Shown: positions 1 through 9,506, counted from the first letter of the stretch. The stretch is DNA of 64,000 nucleotides from Alicyclobacillus tolerans (GCF_021739485.1 NZ_JAJFNK010000007.1:1-64000), one strand, 5' to 3'. The notes: generated by a model not told the origin, from the letters alone. Program-made: numbers and translations.

Positions 1-60
1 ACCATTCGGAACCCAGCATACAGGAGGCGCTCTTTTTGTTTCAAACCCGAAATTAATTCA

Positions 61-663
61 TTACAGGAATGGCTCTTTACGATTTTTACCCTTTATAGCT
101 CGCAATTTCCGTTCCCTTAAATCTACCCTGTCAACAGTGAGATCCATGGCTTCTCTGATTCGAATCCCGGTATCTAACATGAGCTTTATAAGAGTCTTAT
201 CTCTTAATCCTGTAAAGGTCGATGAATCAATTTGGGCCAGTATTGCAGCAATTTGCTCATTGTTAAGTGTCTGTATTTGACTCGCGGTCAATTTCATTAA
301 CGGGACCTGTCTAGCGGGGTTAGTTGAAATATAGCCCAATTCCACGGCATGTTCTAAGACTCTTGACAGTGTCTTAATCCGACCGTTAACGGTATTTGCC
401 TTCAGTCCTGATTCACGCATGGAATCGAGTACCCGGATTTCAATGAGAGATCTGTTTATCGAACTCAAAGGAGTACTTGCTGGCAATAGTTTGTAGACAG
501 AACGCATACCTTCTTGTTCGTGCTTTAGAGTATCTTCTGATAGTGCACGTCGATAAATGTTCTGCATGTACTCATTCGTGGCATCACCTAGTGTTTTATG
601 TACTTTAAATGATTCATTCGCCAAATTGATGACGTCCGCCAAACGATTATTGCGACGTGCCAT
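61..663 (-). pseudogene. Tyrosine recombinase (integrase), truncated
   Basis: Reads as a 200-residue XerC/D-type integrase starting at the ATG behind AAAGGAGG (about 663); an upstream in-frame ATG lacks such a site. The N-terminal SAM-like DNA-binding region is followed by the start of the catalytic domain: the first catalytic Arg lies in TGIRIREA and the conserved Lys region in KGKNRKE. The protein then stops; the HxxR box and the nucleophilic Tyr are missing, and family members are usually near 300 residues. Two stops in a row (TAA, TGA) follow in frame, and only 60 bases remain before the window edge, so the rest could lie beyond the edge in another frame. Probably an inactive remnant of an integrated element. 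Confidence 0.75.
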
Positions 664-831
664 AACAGAAATCCTCCTTTGGACACTATAGGGAATTACC
701 TTACCGGTCATCTATCAACCATTGTTACCTTGTGAAAGTCTATTCATGCTTAAACTACTTACTCGTGATTATTTAATCGTGGGGATGGGAGAACTGTTCA
801 TAATGTTATACAAAACGTTTGAGAACTAGAA

Positions 832-899
832 CGGGGGGGTCATGTGTTGGCTCGAATCTTCACTCGTCTCAAGACGATTTCGCCGAAATGACGCCCCCG
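832..899. repeat. Nested inverted repeat upstream of the integrase remnant
   Basis: An outer stem pairs the G-run plus GTCAT at 832-843 with ATGAC plus a C-run at 888-899 (one G-G mismatch). Inside lies a second perfect hairpin, TCGTCT at 864-869 with AGACGA at 872-877. It sits in the non-coding interval between the two recombinase genes. It could be an attachment or recombinase-binding region or a structured transcript; the sequence does not decide. Confidence 0.4.
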
Positions 900-955
900 A
901 TTACCAAGCTATAGCAACAAAACCCTAAATCACAAATGGAATTCTTCGACTAGGG

Positions 956-1258
956 TTATTTAGGTGTTCCTTCCGTAAGATCAACCTTCGTTCTGCTGGG
1001 TTCAAATCGTTGGAGATCCAGCATTCTTGCTTCAATAATTCTATGAGCAGTTGCATCGCAGTGCCTCTGACTCATTGACACATCAGTGGCACTCAAATCC
1101 CAATGATACGTGATAGCTTGAATATATTGCGGAAGCGTTGGTGTAATCAGCCAACCTGAACCCACCGTGTGTAAAAAATCTCCGGATTGGGCAAGCCTCC
1201 AGACGGCTATTTTTCCTGTTGTCTGGAATACCTTTGATCCGAGTTGGAAGGGAAAACT
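956..1258 (-). pseudogene. C-terminal gene remnant, unrecognised
   Basis: An open frame of 100 codons follows an in-frame TAG at 1259-1261 and has protein-like composition (alternating hydrophobic positions, Trp, His and Cys, amphipathic C-terminal half), but no convincing start with a ribosome site; the first usable start is a GTG at 1165. Likely the tail of a decayed gene of the mobile-element region. I do not recognise the family. Confidence 0.35.
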
Positions 1259-1436
1259 CTATGAAATCTCGCGTGCATGATCTACCCGCCCCATATACCA
1301 CAAATCGTCGCTTCGAAGGCGAAGGTACACTGTCCGATCTATTCGTGCTTCTGATTAAAAAGAGAATGGGGAAAGGGAACAAAGCATGAGGTATAATCAA
1401 GATGCAATCGATGCCCCTGATCGCGGGGGAGATAGA

Positions 1437-2900
1437 GTGAACGTTGGGGCGTACATCCGGGTATCAACAGTTTTTGAAGAGCAAGATACATCGATTATCA
1501 ACCAAGAGGAGGGCTTGAACGACTATATTCGACGCAACGGATGGCTTCTGTTCGATACCTACAGTGAGCGACAGTCAAGCTTTAAACGACGTGAAGAATT
1601 CCAGCGTCTTATCCGCGATGCGAGGAACAAGAAATTTCAAGTCGTCTTGGTGAAGTCATTAAGTCGATTCGGAAGGAATATTGGAGAATTAAATACCGTG
1701 GTGCCGGAGTTGGTGGAAAAAGGACTTCGGTTTATTGCGTTGGCGGAAGATATCGACACCGATAAGTCGGGGTGGCAAAGTAAACTGGCCATGTACTCCA
1801 TGGTTTATCAGATGACGAGCCAAACGACTTCGGATTGGGTCAAAATGGCAGAGAGGGCACGGGCAAAACGTGGGGAATTCACCGGCTCATTTGCTCCTTA
1901 TGGGTATGACAAAATCGACAAACGGCTAGTTGTCAGTGAAGACGGAAGTGCCGAAGTCGTTCGACGGCTTTTCGATCTTTATCAGCAAGGCCTAGGCGCG
2001 CAGTCTATTGCCAATTTGCTTACAGATGAAAGAGTGCCACCACCGGCAGAACGACAAAATCGAGCGAATGCATCGGTGTTTTGGCACCAGAGCAGTATCC
2101 AGAAGATTCTTGAAAATCCTGTATACGTTGGTGATCTTGTTGCGCAAAAGGAGACGGTAGCCGCATTAGGAAGCAATAGGCGCAAGAAAATTCCGAAAGA
2201 GGAGCAGGTGATTATTCCGGATAATCACCCAGCCTTGGTTTCGCGTGAACAATTCCAATTGGTTCAAGACATTATGTCGCGAAGAGCTTTTGGGAAAACC
2301 AAAGGAAATCCGAACTTGTTCACAAATTTTCTATATTGCGCGCATTGTGGAAGTGGCATGTATTACACGAAGCGTAAGTATGGCAACAACCATTATGTAT
2401 GTGGCCGTTACCAAAAGCGGGGGAAAAAGCACTGCTGTCGTAATCCGATTCGCGAGGATCAACTCAAAACATTAATTCTAGATGAGCTTCGACAGTTAGC
2501 TCAAATGAACGTCGATGCTGATACCGTGTATCAAGAAATTCGCAGGACAAACGCCCGTGAACGGCGGAATCACGAAAAAGCCGAAACGGAGTTGCGATCT
2601 CAAATCGCAAAGTTGGAACGTCGTAAGGCAATTGCAGGAGATAAATGGCTCGATGGAGAGTTGGATAAGGATATGTACCATCAGACCATCGAGCGGCTAG
2701 AAGCGGAATTGAACGTAGAGCGAGAGAAATTGCATAAGCTCATTCGCGAAAATGGAACTCGTTCAAAATTGAGTCTTCCCGATGTCGGGAAATTTTTGCG
2801 AATGGACAAGCTGGACAGGGAGATGGTGCAGGTATTGATTAAACGGATTGATGTCAGCGATGGTGGCAAGGTTGCAATTACGTACAATTTTACCGTCTGA
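1437..2900 (+). CDS. Large serine recombinase
   Basis: Site-specific DNA integrase of the large serine recombinase family, cutting att sites through a serine-DNA link. Start chosen as GTG 1437, behind GGGGGAG and giving the family-typical N-terminus VNVGAYIRVST with the nucleophilic Ser; an in-frame ATG at 1386 has no good ribosome site. Order: resolvase catalytic domain (about residues 1-140, with KSLSRFGRN), recombinase domain (about 150-270), zinc ribbon (CAHCG, later C...CC, about 300-350), then a charged coiled coil (about 375-435). 487 residues, a normal full length, so probably active. It lies beside a broken tyrosine recombinase, so the locus was invaded more than once. Confidence 0.93.
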   Translation: MNVGAYIRVSTVFEEQDTSIINQEEGLNDYIRRNGWLLFDTYSERQSSFKRREEFQRLIRDARNKKFQVVLVKSLSRFGRNIGELNTVVPELVEKGLRFIALAEDIDTDKSGWQSKLAMYSMVYQMTSQTTSDWVKMAERARAKRGEFTGSFAPYGYDKIDKRLVVSEDGSAEVVRRLFDLYQQGLGAQSIANLLTDERVPPPAERQNRANASVFWHQSSIQKILENPVYVGDLVAQKETVAALGSNRRKKIPKEEQVIIPDNHPALVSREQFQLVQDIMSRRAFGKTKGNPNLFTNFLYCAHCGSGMYYTKRKYGNNHYVCGRYQKRGKKHCCRNPIREDQLKTLILDELRQLAQMNVDADTVYQEIRRTNARERRNHEKAETELRSQIAKLERRKAIAGDKWLDGELDKDMYHQTIERLEAELNVEREKLHKLIRENGTRSKLSLPDVGKFLRMDKLDREMVQVLIKRIDVSDGGKVAITYNFTV

Positions 2901-2923
2901 TTTTTTTTGCACATTGGTATTGA

Positions 2924-2968
2924 CGATGTAGCCACGAGTCATGTGGAGTGCGTAGTGGCTTTACATCG
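2924..2968. repeat. Inverted repeat just 3' of the serine recombinase
   Basis: CGATGTA-GCCAC at 2924-2935 is complementary to 2955-2968 with a two-base bulge. It starts 24 bases after the recombinase stop. It may be a transcription terminator without a clean T-run or part of the element's attachment site; phage attachment sites often lie next to the recombinase gene. Confidence 0.4.
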
Positions 2969-3863
2969 AAGGGTTGTGACCCGATAACAATCCTCTGATC
3001 CAAACAATAATCACTTGCTCCAGAACAAATAAAGACCTGATTCAAGCGGGAAAAGAGCGCGAGGCAAAACGGAGAAATCCTTGCCCTACAGCCCTTTTCC
3101 CGATTTTTATGTCAGCCCTTTTTTATGCTAAGAATAAAGATTTGCCAGACTGAAAGCGGGAGAAAAGGCATGAACAGGAAATCTCTTGCAGGACACTATA
3201 TTCACAAGTCATAATTGAGAACGGTGGAATGCGGGATTGAGGCGGGGAAAAAGCAGAGGATTATTTGATGGGAACATAGTTAGAAATGCAAAAGAGGAAA
3301 TTTGCAAATTTCAAAATCAGAATTGGGAAAAGGTTACAGAAGGGTGAAGGGAAAGACCGAGCGGGAGAGATCGCCAGCAATAGGGCGGATTTCCGAGGCT
3401 ATAGAATTAGCCTGATAAGCCTGCAGAGAGCACTTGGCAGGTCTCAAATTGCCACTTGACGCAGTGTTTTGGTGAATTGCAATGTTAAATGCAGAATGGG
3501 TACTGTTCATTTTCAAAATCTAAAATGGAATACCTTGGAAAAATGGTGGACATTGCCCCTTCTGCAAGCATCTAAACACAGCGATTGTTCGTTATTGAGG
3601 TCAATTTACACGTTACCCCGTCTCTGTTCCATTATCTGGTGTAAAACGTTTTGAAAAATGCACATTGTAAATTTGCGATTTCCGATTTTAAAAATGTAAA
3701 TAAATGGAATGAAAAGTGAGAGAAACGTCGGGGTATCTCTTTTGTGCTTCAAGGGTCATAGATTGTAACGCGTGGTTTGGAATGCCTGCAACGGTTCGCT
3801 GGATCGCATAAAACCAAATGGATCGGAAAGTCGGTATTTCGTCTCTCCGATCCAGCCATCTTT
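2969..3863. other. Long non-coding, A-rich interval
   Basis: About 900 bases without a supported gene. The part from about 3280 to 3710 is A/T-rich and contains several similar short runs built on TTTCAAAAT or AAATTTGC. Short open frames here lack ribosome sites. It may be the junction between the mobile element and its host sequence. Confidence 0.4.
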
Positions 3864-4442
3864 TCACTGCATTAAGCCCATCTCTTTAGGTTCTCTTTGA
3901 GTGAGCTTGATCCTGAAGCTCGATCTGTACAATACTTTGGACGGTATAGTTTTCTTAAAACCTGCTCTGGTTTCTGCCCTGTGGTGGGGAGGAACATACA
4001 CATTGAGAAATTCGGAAACGAATTGTGCAACAAGCTTGTCATACTGCTTGACAATTTCGTTACGAATTTGAAAATACTCATTCTCCAAAGCCTTCAGTTC
4101 TCCCATCCATTCGTCAACTTCTTGTGTAGATAGCGTTCCCTCAATGAATGTGTGTTCGAGTATTGCCTCGTCGGTGTATGACGGGCACCTTACTTGAAAT
4201 GAGTGTTCAACCTTTTTGTCAAATTCTGTGAGTCTGTCTCGAACGTCTTTGGGGAGGACATAAGCTGTAGCATTTCGGACATATAGATTCCCGTCTTTAT
4301 CCTCGCGTTCGGGAAACTTGAAATCAAATGATGCCTCCACTCGAAAAACATCCACCCAGATGTCTTGAGTCACCCCTGAACCTGAGTCAACATGACACAA
4401 AATCTTTACACTGTTTAAAATCCAACCTTTTGAATACCCCAC
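3864..4442 (-). CDS. Hypothetical protein, 192 aa
   Basis: Family not recognised. The protein is acidic to neutral, rich in aromatic residues, with a charged helical middle (about residues 65-135, with repeated Glu/Lys) and a basic C-terminus. No signal peptide or membrane helix. Start is GTG 4442 with GGGAGG about 10 bases upstream. It is the most downstream of three minus-strand genes between the serine recombinase and the riboswitch; all three are probably cargo of the mobile element, though gaps of 240 bases and about 57 bases separate them. Confidence 0.6.
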   Translation of the reverse strand: MGYSKGWILNSVKILCHVDSGSGVTQDIWVDVFRVEASFDFKFPEREDKDGNLYVRNATAYVLPKDVRDRLTEFDKKVEHSFQVRCPSYTDEAILEHTFIEGTLSTQEVDEWMGELKALENEYFQIRNEIVKQYDKLVAQFVSEFLNVYVPPHHRAETRAGFKKTIPSKVLYRSSFRIKLTQREPKEMGLMQ

Positions 4443-4686
4443 GTCAGTATGTCCTCCCTAAGTTGACTGGAAATAAGAACCTCTTGTTCTGCCATTTTTA
4501 TCATATCACTCTTTATCATAGATTCCTGTGGTGGAGTTGATAACTGGAGAGTACGAAAGGACGGGAGAGAGGCGCAGAAACCACCCTTTGAGTCATGATG
4601 ATGACAACTGCCCCTTGAATTTCCAAGAGGCAGTTGTGACATCTGAATTCAACCATGTTTTTGCTATTTTGACGATTCGCCTTAAA

Positions 4687-5217
4687 CTAAAACTCAAGCT
4701 GAACAAAATCATGTTCCTCTTCTTCATCGATTTCCCCATTTCTATCAGCGTAATAATCCACTGGTACATTTTCTAATGGAACATGCGTAACCTGTAACGT
4801 AGTATTTACATTCAAGTCTTGATACAATTGGGTTAACTCTGCAAATAATGTATCGAGTTGTTCTAATTCAGTTTCGGTTAACCTGCTTCTATCGAGATTA
4901 AAATGATCTGCGTACACACGTAAAGTAACTTCGTCTACGTTATCAACGATTCCTAAAGTAATAATTTCCGAATATGGGTCAATTGAAATATCCTTTTCTT
5001 TTATAAACGGGAAATGATGGGTTATCATATCCATCAATGTGTGAAGCGGGATATTGAGATAGTCACTATAGATTTCAGTAACTAACGTATGGGTAAAATC
5101 TTCATTTTCAAGATCGACAAATTCCCCATCCCAATTCGCTACAATTTGGTCATACTCTTCATCCATAGCTTCTCGTATTTCCTCTAACAGTTGTTCATCA
5201 ATTTTCTCAATAAACAT
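4687..5217 (-). CDS. Hypothetical acidic protein
   Basis: 176-residue very acidic protein (Glu/Asp-rich at both ends, EEEE near the C-terminus), predicted soluble, family not recognised. The start at 5217 (MFIEKIDEQ) is preferred over the ATG 30 bases upstream because GGAG lies 9 bases before it. Lies between two other unrecognised minus-strand genes. Acidic, Asp/Glu-rich small proteins of mobile elements sometimes mimic DNA, but nothing here proves that. Confidence 0.6.
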   Translation of the reverse strand: MFIEKIDEQLLEEIREAMDEEYDQIVANWDGEFVDLENEDFTHTLVTEIYSDYLNIPLHTLMDMITHHFPFIKEKDISIDPYSEIITLGIVDNVDEVTLRVYADHFNLDRSRLTETELEQLDTLFAELTQLYQDLNVNTTLQVTHVPLENVPVDYYADRNGEIDEEEEHDFVQLEF

Positions 5218-5304
5218 AAAAAGGACTCCAATCTTTAGTAGGTTCACTGCAGTGATAACTGTAATGATATAGGGCTAAGATATCAATCTCAACAATGCGC
5301 GGAG

Positions 5305-5985
5305 TCAGAACCAATCATCAGGGGGTTCCACAGGCTTCTCATATAACTCACTCTTACCATCTCTCGAAACAAGGTATTTACGGTTCCATTGCTTCCACGA
5401 ATAGAAATCGCCGTCCAAAATAATGGATAGCCTGGCTTCAGGGTGAAGATACTTGTATTCTTCGAAAGTCTTTGGAGAGGTATAAAAGAATGTTTTTGCC
5501 ACGCTTTTGTATGCACCAATTCTATAGGACACAAAGGCATCTGAATGCACGTATATATTAACCCACCTTCTACCTAAGAAGGTCTTTGTTTCGTTCTCTA
5601 ATCCAGTATCATATTCGTCAAAATCTGAATCACAAACGAAATAGCCGTCCGCCAATTCATCATGATCAAAAAAGATGGGGCTAATCCAACAATCCTGCTC
5701 TGGTTCCCAAGATGTAATGAGGAAATATGCTTCGGCGATCATCTTGTCTACAAAGAATCGAACAAAGTTAATTACCAATACAGTCTTATAATGGTTATCC
5801 AGAGTTTCCACATCATACAGCCGATGGCTGTGGAACGGGTTTCTGGAAACCTCACGTCGGCTACCTCTATTTGCGACGAATGTTCTAACAGTGCCATCGA
5901 TTTCAAGCTTAACCTCGGTACCCGTGGTTGTCCGATATCTGTAGTAGTTGATTAACTTTTCAACGTTCTTGAATGTTTTTGGCAT
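5305..5985 (-). CDS. Hypothetical protein, 226 aa
   Basis: Soluble protein rich in Tyr, Phe, Trp and Asp, no membrane helix, family not recognised. Good ribosome site AAAGAGG upstream of ATG 5985. Ends about 90 bases before the next gene on the same strand (4687-5217), so the two may be co-transcribed. The aromatic and acidic content resembles small immunity-type proteins, but no motif supports a specific call. Confidence 0.6.
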   Translation of the reverse strand: MPKTFKNVEKLINYYRYRTTTGTEVKLEIDGTVRTFVANRGSRREVSRNPFHSHRLYDVETLDNHYKTVLVINFVRFFVDKMIAEAYFLITSWEPEQDCWISPIFFDHDELADGYFVCDSDFDEYDTGLENETKTFLGRRWVNIYVHSDAFVSYRIGAYKSVAKTFFYTSPKTFEEYKYLHPEARLSIILDGDFYSWKQWNRKYLVSRDGKSELYEKPVEPPDDWF

Positions 5986-6429
5986 GAGAATTTGCCTCTT
6001 TCAGCAGGTACGGTATCAATAATGGTGTGTAGTGGTCTATGGTAATTCTATTATATCCCATATTTCGACATTGGGGGGGACTGAGCATGTGGTGGATTTA
6101 AAGTGGAGATTGGGCGTAGAGAGTATAGGAAGACCGTCCTCGTGAGTTCTTTAGGAGGGTAGCACTCGCGACAGTGAAATTCGCCTGTAGTCACAGGGGG
6201 CTAAATTTGGTTTCAGAAATCACGGGTTGGATTTGAATCTGGGGATCGGGCGAAGGATTTTGAATAGCGATGGTTGGCATATTAGATACCGAAGTTTTTG
6301 CGGATGGAACCGAAGGTAGTTTGAACAAAGAAAAACTATGACGAAGCCACTGTACGTGAATTCTTCAGCGGTGGTAAGTATTGCATTTTGCTGGTAGAGA
6401 GATAGAATGTTTCCTGTCACATCATACAA
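5986..6429. other. Intergenic region, no gene seen
   Basis: About 440 bases between a minus-strand gene and the plus-strand riboswitch. It must contain the promoter of the riboswitch-controlled transporter; no clear promoter hexamers or gene can be named. Confidence 0.4.
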
Positions 6430-6541
6430 GTATGCCTAATCCCTTTTTGGTAGCGGAGGAACCATGTAATTGGGGTGAATCCATTGTGGACGGGTGCTCT
6501 CCTTGCCACCCGAACCCGTCAGCTAACTTCGTCGGCAGTTG
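6430..6541 (+). ncRNA. c-di-AMP riboswitch (ydaO-yuaA type)
   Basis: Conserved blocks of the ydaO-yuaA aptamer appear in order: GCCTAATCC, GGTAGCGGAGGAACC, TGGGGTGAATCC, CCGAACCCGTCAGCTAAC and TTCGTCGGC. The closing stem pairs TGCC at 6433-6436 with GGCA at 6534-6537. An intrinsic terminator follows directly, so c-di-AMP binding should switch transcription off. The gene behind it is a KimA-like potassium importer, the classic target of this class. Confidence 0.95.
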
Positions 6542-6554
6542 CAGGAGAGGTCGA

Positions 6555-6582
6555 ACGACCCCTCACGGGTCGTTTTTGTCTT
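6555..6582 (+). terminator. Riboswitch terminator
   Basis: Stem ACGACCC (6555-6561) with GGGTCGT (6567-6573), followed by TTTTTGTCTTTTTT. It lies between the c-di-AMP aptamer and the transporter start and is the likely expression platform. Confidence 0.88.
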
Positions 6583-6646
6583 TTTTGTAAGTAGCGACTG
6601 TTTAACAAGGATACTATTAGGAACTTACTGGGGGGCAATCTTGTCA

Positions 6647-8557
6647 ATGATCAATGGAATACCGTCATGGATTCATCCTGTTTTGATTTGCATTGCCATT
6701 TTGGCGGTTTTCTTTGCACTATTTAACTTCGGTAGTGTAAAACGTGCGTTGATTGGTCGTCCAATGCGATCACGGGAACTTCACCAATCGCACACTAAGT
6801 TGGTATGGCTAATCGCACTTCCGATCCTCGCGGCAGATTTATACTCATCTGTTGCATACGGACCTGAAGCGGGTATCACGGAATTAGCAGGGTTGGGTGC
6901 AAACGCCAAATGGCTGATCCTACCCATCACTGTGGCAACCGTCATCCTTCTTACCATGCTTATCGTCTCTTATATGATGGGCGTGATCGCATACCCAAGT
7001 GGCGGTGGAGCTTATGCCATTGGTAAGGATAATTTTAAAAATCAAATAATTTCCTTGATTGCGGCAAGTGCACTTTTAGTGGACTATGTACTTACAGTTG
7101 CGGTATCTGTGTCATCAGGTGTTCAGACGATGGCTTCTTCTTATCCAATCTTGGCTCCTCACGAAGTTTTATTATCTCTTTTATGCGTTTTCATCATTTT
7201 GTTGGTTAATCTGCGCGGAGTATCGGAGTCTGCACGAATTTTTGCATTTCCGACACTGTTCTTTATGGGTTTAATGCTGTTCTTTATCGGGCGGGGATTC
7301 GTTAATGAATTTCATCACGGATTCGTACAGCCAGTGACCCCTCCATTCGGGGCACTACCCCAAGGGCTTACGGCGATGTTGTTGCTCAAAGCGTTTAGCT
7401 CGGCATGTTCGTCACTCACGGGTATCGAAACCATTTCTAATTCCGTTCCGATATTCCGTGAAGGTAAATCTGGGGCAATCAAAGCCTACATTGCCTTGGG
7501 GACAATTACGGGAGTCACATTGCTCGGCTTTGCCTATCACCTTTACGCGAAAGGTATATCTGTGAATCCGAACAACACCATGTTCTCGCAGTTGGCAGGG
7601 TCTTACTTTGGACATGGCGTGATATACCAAGTCCTCATTATTTTCATGTTTATTGTCTTGATCTTAGCCGCGAATTCGACATTCACTGGTTTTCCGCAAC
7701 TTTCCGCACTCCTTGCTAAAGACGGCTTCCTACCCAGGTCGTTGGCGTTTCGAGGTGACAAATTAGGCTATTCGAACGGAATGATTGCGCTCGCCGCATT
7801 GTCAGCATTACTCATTGAAGTATTTCACGCCCAAACCAATGCGTTGATTCCCCTCTACGCGATTGGTGTCTTCGTGGCATTTACCATTGCCCAGACAGGT
7901 TTGACAATACATTGGTTCAAAGTAAGAGGGAAGCTATGGCGGACAAAGGCGACGGTCAACGCCTTCGGTGCCATTGTGACTGCTCTGGTTGCAGTGATTT
8001 TCTCGGTGACAAAATTCACAGGCGGCGCGTGGGTTGTCCTCGTTGTTTTACCTATATTGGTTTTGGGGGCTTGGAAAATTCGCAAGCACTATGACCAAGT
8101 GGCGGAAGAACTGCGTATCGATCTCGATATCGTGCATCCGACGCAACACCACGTACTTTCCGTGGTGCTGATATCGGGGATTCATCGTGTTGTAGTGAAT
8201 ACCATTTCTTTTGCCCAAAGCACAACTCAAGATGTAATTGCACTTTACATCGGATTCGATGATGAGTCCATAGAGAGGATGGAGAAAAAGTGGGAACAAT
8301 GGGGGGCACCATGCCGATTGGTGACCGTCAAAAGCGAATATCGTTCACTGCTTTTACCGTTATCGAAGTTCATTCGTCGATTAGAGAACTACGAGGGTGG
8401 GACGCCTGACCATATTCAGTTGCTTATTGGACAATTTGTGCCACGAAAGTGGTGGCATTATGCATTACATGCACAAACCTCAATACTACTCCGTACCTGG
8501 ATGTTACAACACAAGGATGTGGTCGTGACGACCGTTCCATATCATTTACATCATTAG
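6647..8557 (+). CDS. kimA: KimA-like potassium importer (APC superfamily)
   Basis: 636-residue membrane protein with about twelve hydrophobic segments and a soluble C-terminal part of about 150 residues, the architecture of KimA (YdaO), a high-affinity potassium importer inhibited by c-di-AMP. The segments AADLYSSVAYG and YPSGGGAYAIG fit the unwound substrate helices of APC transporters. Start ATG 6647 (or TTG 6641) lies behind GGGGGG and after the riboswitch terminator; longer in-frame starts lie inside the terminator and are not credible. Regulation by the upstream c-di-AMP riboswitch supports potassium transport over amino acid transport, although the wider family includes amino acid permeases. 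Confidence 0.87.
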   Translation: MINGIPSWIHPVLICIAILAVFFALFNFGSVKRALIGRPMRSRELHQSHTKLVWLIALPILAADLYSSVAYGPEAGITELAGLGANAKWLILPITVATVILLTMLIVSYMMGVIAYPSGGGAYAIGKDNFKNQIISLIAASALLVDYVLTVAVSVSSGVQTMASSYPILAPHEVLLSLLCVFIILLVNLRGVSESARIFAFPTLFFMGLMLFFIGRGFVNEFHHGFVQPVTPPFGALPQGLTAMLLLKAFSSACSSLTGIETISNSVPIFREGKSGAIKAYIALGTITGVTLLGFAYHLYAKGISVNPNNTMFSQLAGSYFGHGVIYQVLIIFMFIVLILAANSTFTGFPQLSALLAKDGFLPRSLAFRGDKLGYSNGMIALAALSALLIEVFHAQTNALIPLYAIGVFVAFTIAQTGLTIHWFKVRGKLWRTKATVNAFGAIVTALVAVIFSVTKFTGGAWVVLVVLPILVLGAWKIRKHYDQVAEELRIDLDIVHPTQHHVLSVVLISGIHRVVVNTISFAQSTTQDVIALYIGFDDESIERMEKKWEQWGAPCRLVTVKSEYRSLLLPLSKFIRRLENYEGGTPDHIQLLIGQFVPRKWWHYALHAQTSILLRTWMLQHKDVVVTTVPYHLHH

Positions 8558-8645
8558 TTTAGGGGGTAGAAGGTAAGTCTTCAGGCTGGGTGCAGATAGG
8601 TTGTTGCGAGTATGTAAACTATGCTATGATGATATCACAAATGAA

Positions 8646-8726
8646 TCGGTGATGGTGCTCACCTAAACTGCCGTATTTTGGCTAATGGCTCCTACGAATT
8701 GTGTAATGCATTCGTAGGGGCTTTTC
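8646..8726 (+). ncRNA. Fluoride riboswitch (crcB motif) with terminator
   Basis: The hairpin GGTGATGGTGCTCACC, then TAAACTGCC, GGCTAATGGCTCCTACG match the crcB fluoride aptamer. A 12-bp terminator stem (8688-8699 with 8710-8721) shares the 3' strand region of the aptamer and ends in CTTTTC. Fluoride binding should prevent this hairpin and turn on the following crcB pair. Confidence 0.92.
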
Positions 8727-8757
8727 TATTGCTTAAAATTTATGCTTGGAGGTTGCT

Positions 8758-9150
8758 ATGACCTATTTAGCCTTAATTATTGGAAGTTTGCTTGGGGGTA
8801 TTCTCCGTTATGTGTTAAGCATGACAATTCCCACTCCAGATTCATTTCCATTAGGAATTCTAATGATTAACTTGAGCGGCTCCTTAATTCTTGGTGTGTT
8901 TTACGGCGTTGCAGACACAAGGAGAATCAAACCTTGGTTACGTGTTGGCTTTGGGGCGGGTGTTATAGGAACATTCACTACGTTCTCAACATTTTGAATG
9001 TGGACTGATCAACTTGCTTCATCAGCACTATATTTAAGCGGGGCATATGTAGCTGTTAGCATCATCGGGGGTCCGTTATTGGCTTATTTGGGAAACCAGT
9101 CGGTACTGTCCAGCCGTCGGATTCTTAGGAAATTGGGGGAACTTTCTTGA
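8758..9150 (+). pseudogene. crcB: CrcB/Fluc fluoride channel subunit 1, interrupted by TGA
   Basis: Small four-helix fluoride exporter subunit. Start ATG 8758 behind TTGGAGG. The first 79 codons encode GGILRY, the conserved Asn region INLSGS and the Phe box TTFSTF, after which an in-frame TGA (8995-8997) interrupts the gene. The same frame then runs on for 50 codons (MWTDQLASSALYLSG...), clearly the missing last helix, to a TGA at 9148-9150 that overlaps the TTG start of the second crcB. Full length would be 130 residues, typical. A single base change would restore it. A mutation or a sequence error is likeliest; the stop is directly followed by ATG, so re-initiation of a split subunit is possible but unproven. 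Confidence 0.88.
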
Positions 9151-9506
9151 CGCACATGTCTATGATTTTAGTTTCAGTCGGTTCGACGTTAGGTGGGGTT
9201 GCTCGGTACAGTTTGGGACAGGCTCTCCGTAGCAATAGCTCATTCCCCTGCGCAACATGGTTTATCAATTTGATTGGCACCTTATTATTAGGGATTTTCA
9301 CGCAGGAGTTTGTTGTGGTGCATCACGATCCTGATTGGCTATTATTATGTGGGACGGGGCTCTGTGCAGGATTTACCACGTTTTCAACAATGTCTGTCGA
9401 GAGTGTTCGGTTATTCAGTACGAATCAGGTGCATGGTGTTATCTATTTGGGAAGCTCCTTGGCTACAGGATTAGTTGTAGCACGGATGCCCAAATGGTTG
9501 CTCTAA
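9147..9506 (+). CDS. crcB: CrcB/Fluc fluoride channel subunit 2
   Basis: 119-residue four-helix membrane protein with GGVARY near the N-terminus, the conserved Asn motif INLIGT and the Phe box TTFSTMS, hallmarks of Fluc channels that let F- leave the cell. TTG start overlaps the stop of the first crcB frame by four bases (TTGA) with GGGGGA upstream, so the two are translationally coupled. Fluc channels are dimers and Bacillota often use a heteromeric pair; with subunit 1 interrupted, this one would need to work alone. Controlled by the fluoride riboswitch upstream. Confidence 0.92.
   Translation: MTHMSMILVSVGSTLGGVARYSLGQALRSNSSFPCATWFINLIGTLLLGIFTQEFVVVHHDPDWLLLCGTGLCAGFTTFSTMSVESVRLFSTNQVHGVIYLGSSLATGLVVARMPKWLL

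Noticed and set aside
1083-1400. 105-codon minus-strand frame antisense to the serine recombinase start
   Set aside because: No ribosome site, and it overlaps the better remnant frame at 956-1258.
3280-3710. Short A-rich similar runs as a CRISPR or iteron array
   Set aside because: No constant repeat length or spacing; only loose A/T-rich similarity.
6220-6590. Open frames overlapping the c-di-AMP riboswitch on both strands
   Set aside because: They run through the conserved aptamer and terminator and have no ribosome sites.
8995-8997. Selenocysteine or stop-codon reassignment at the crcB TGA
   Set aside because: No selenocysteine element is apparent; CrcB has no Sec at this site, and TGA, TAA and TAG all end intact neighbours while also acting as interrupters.
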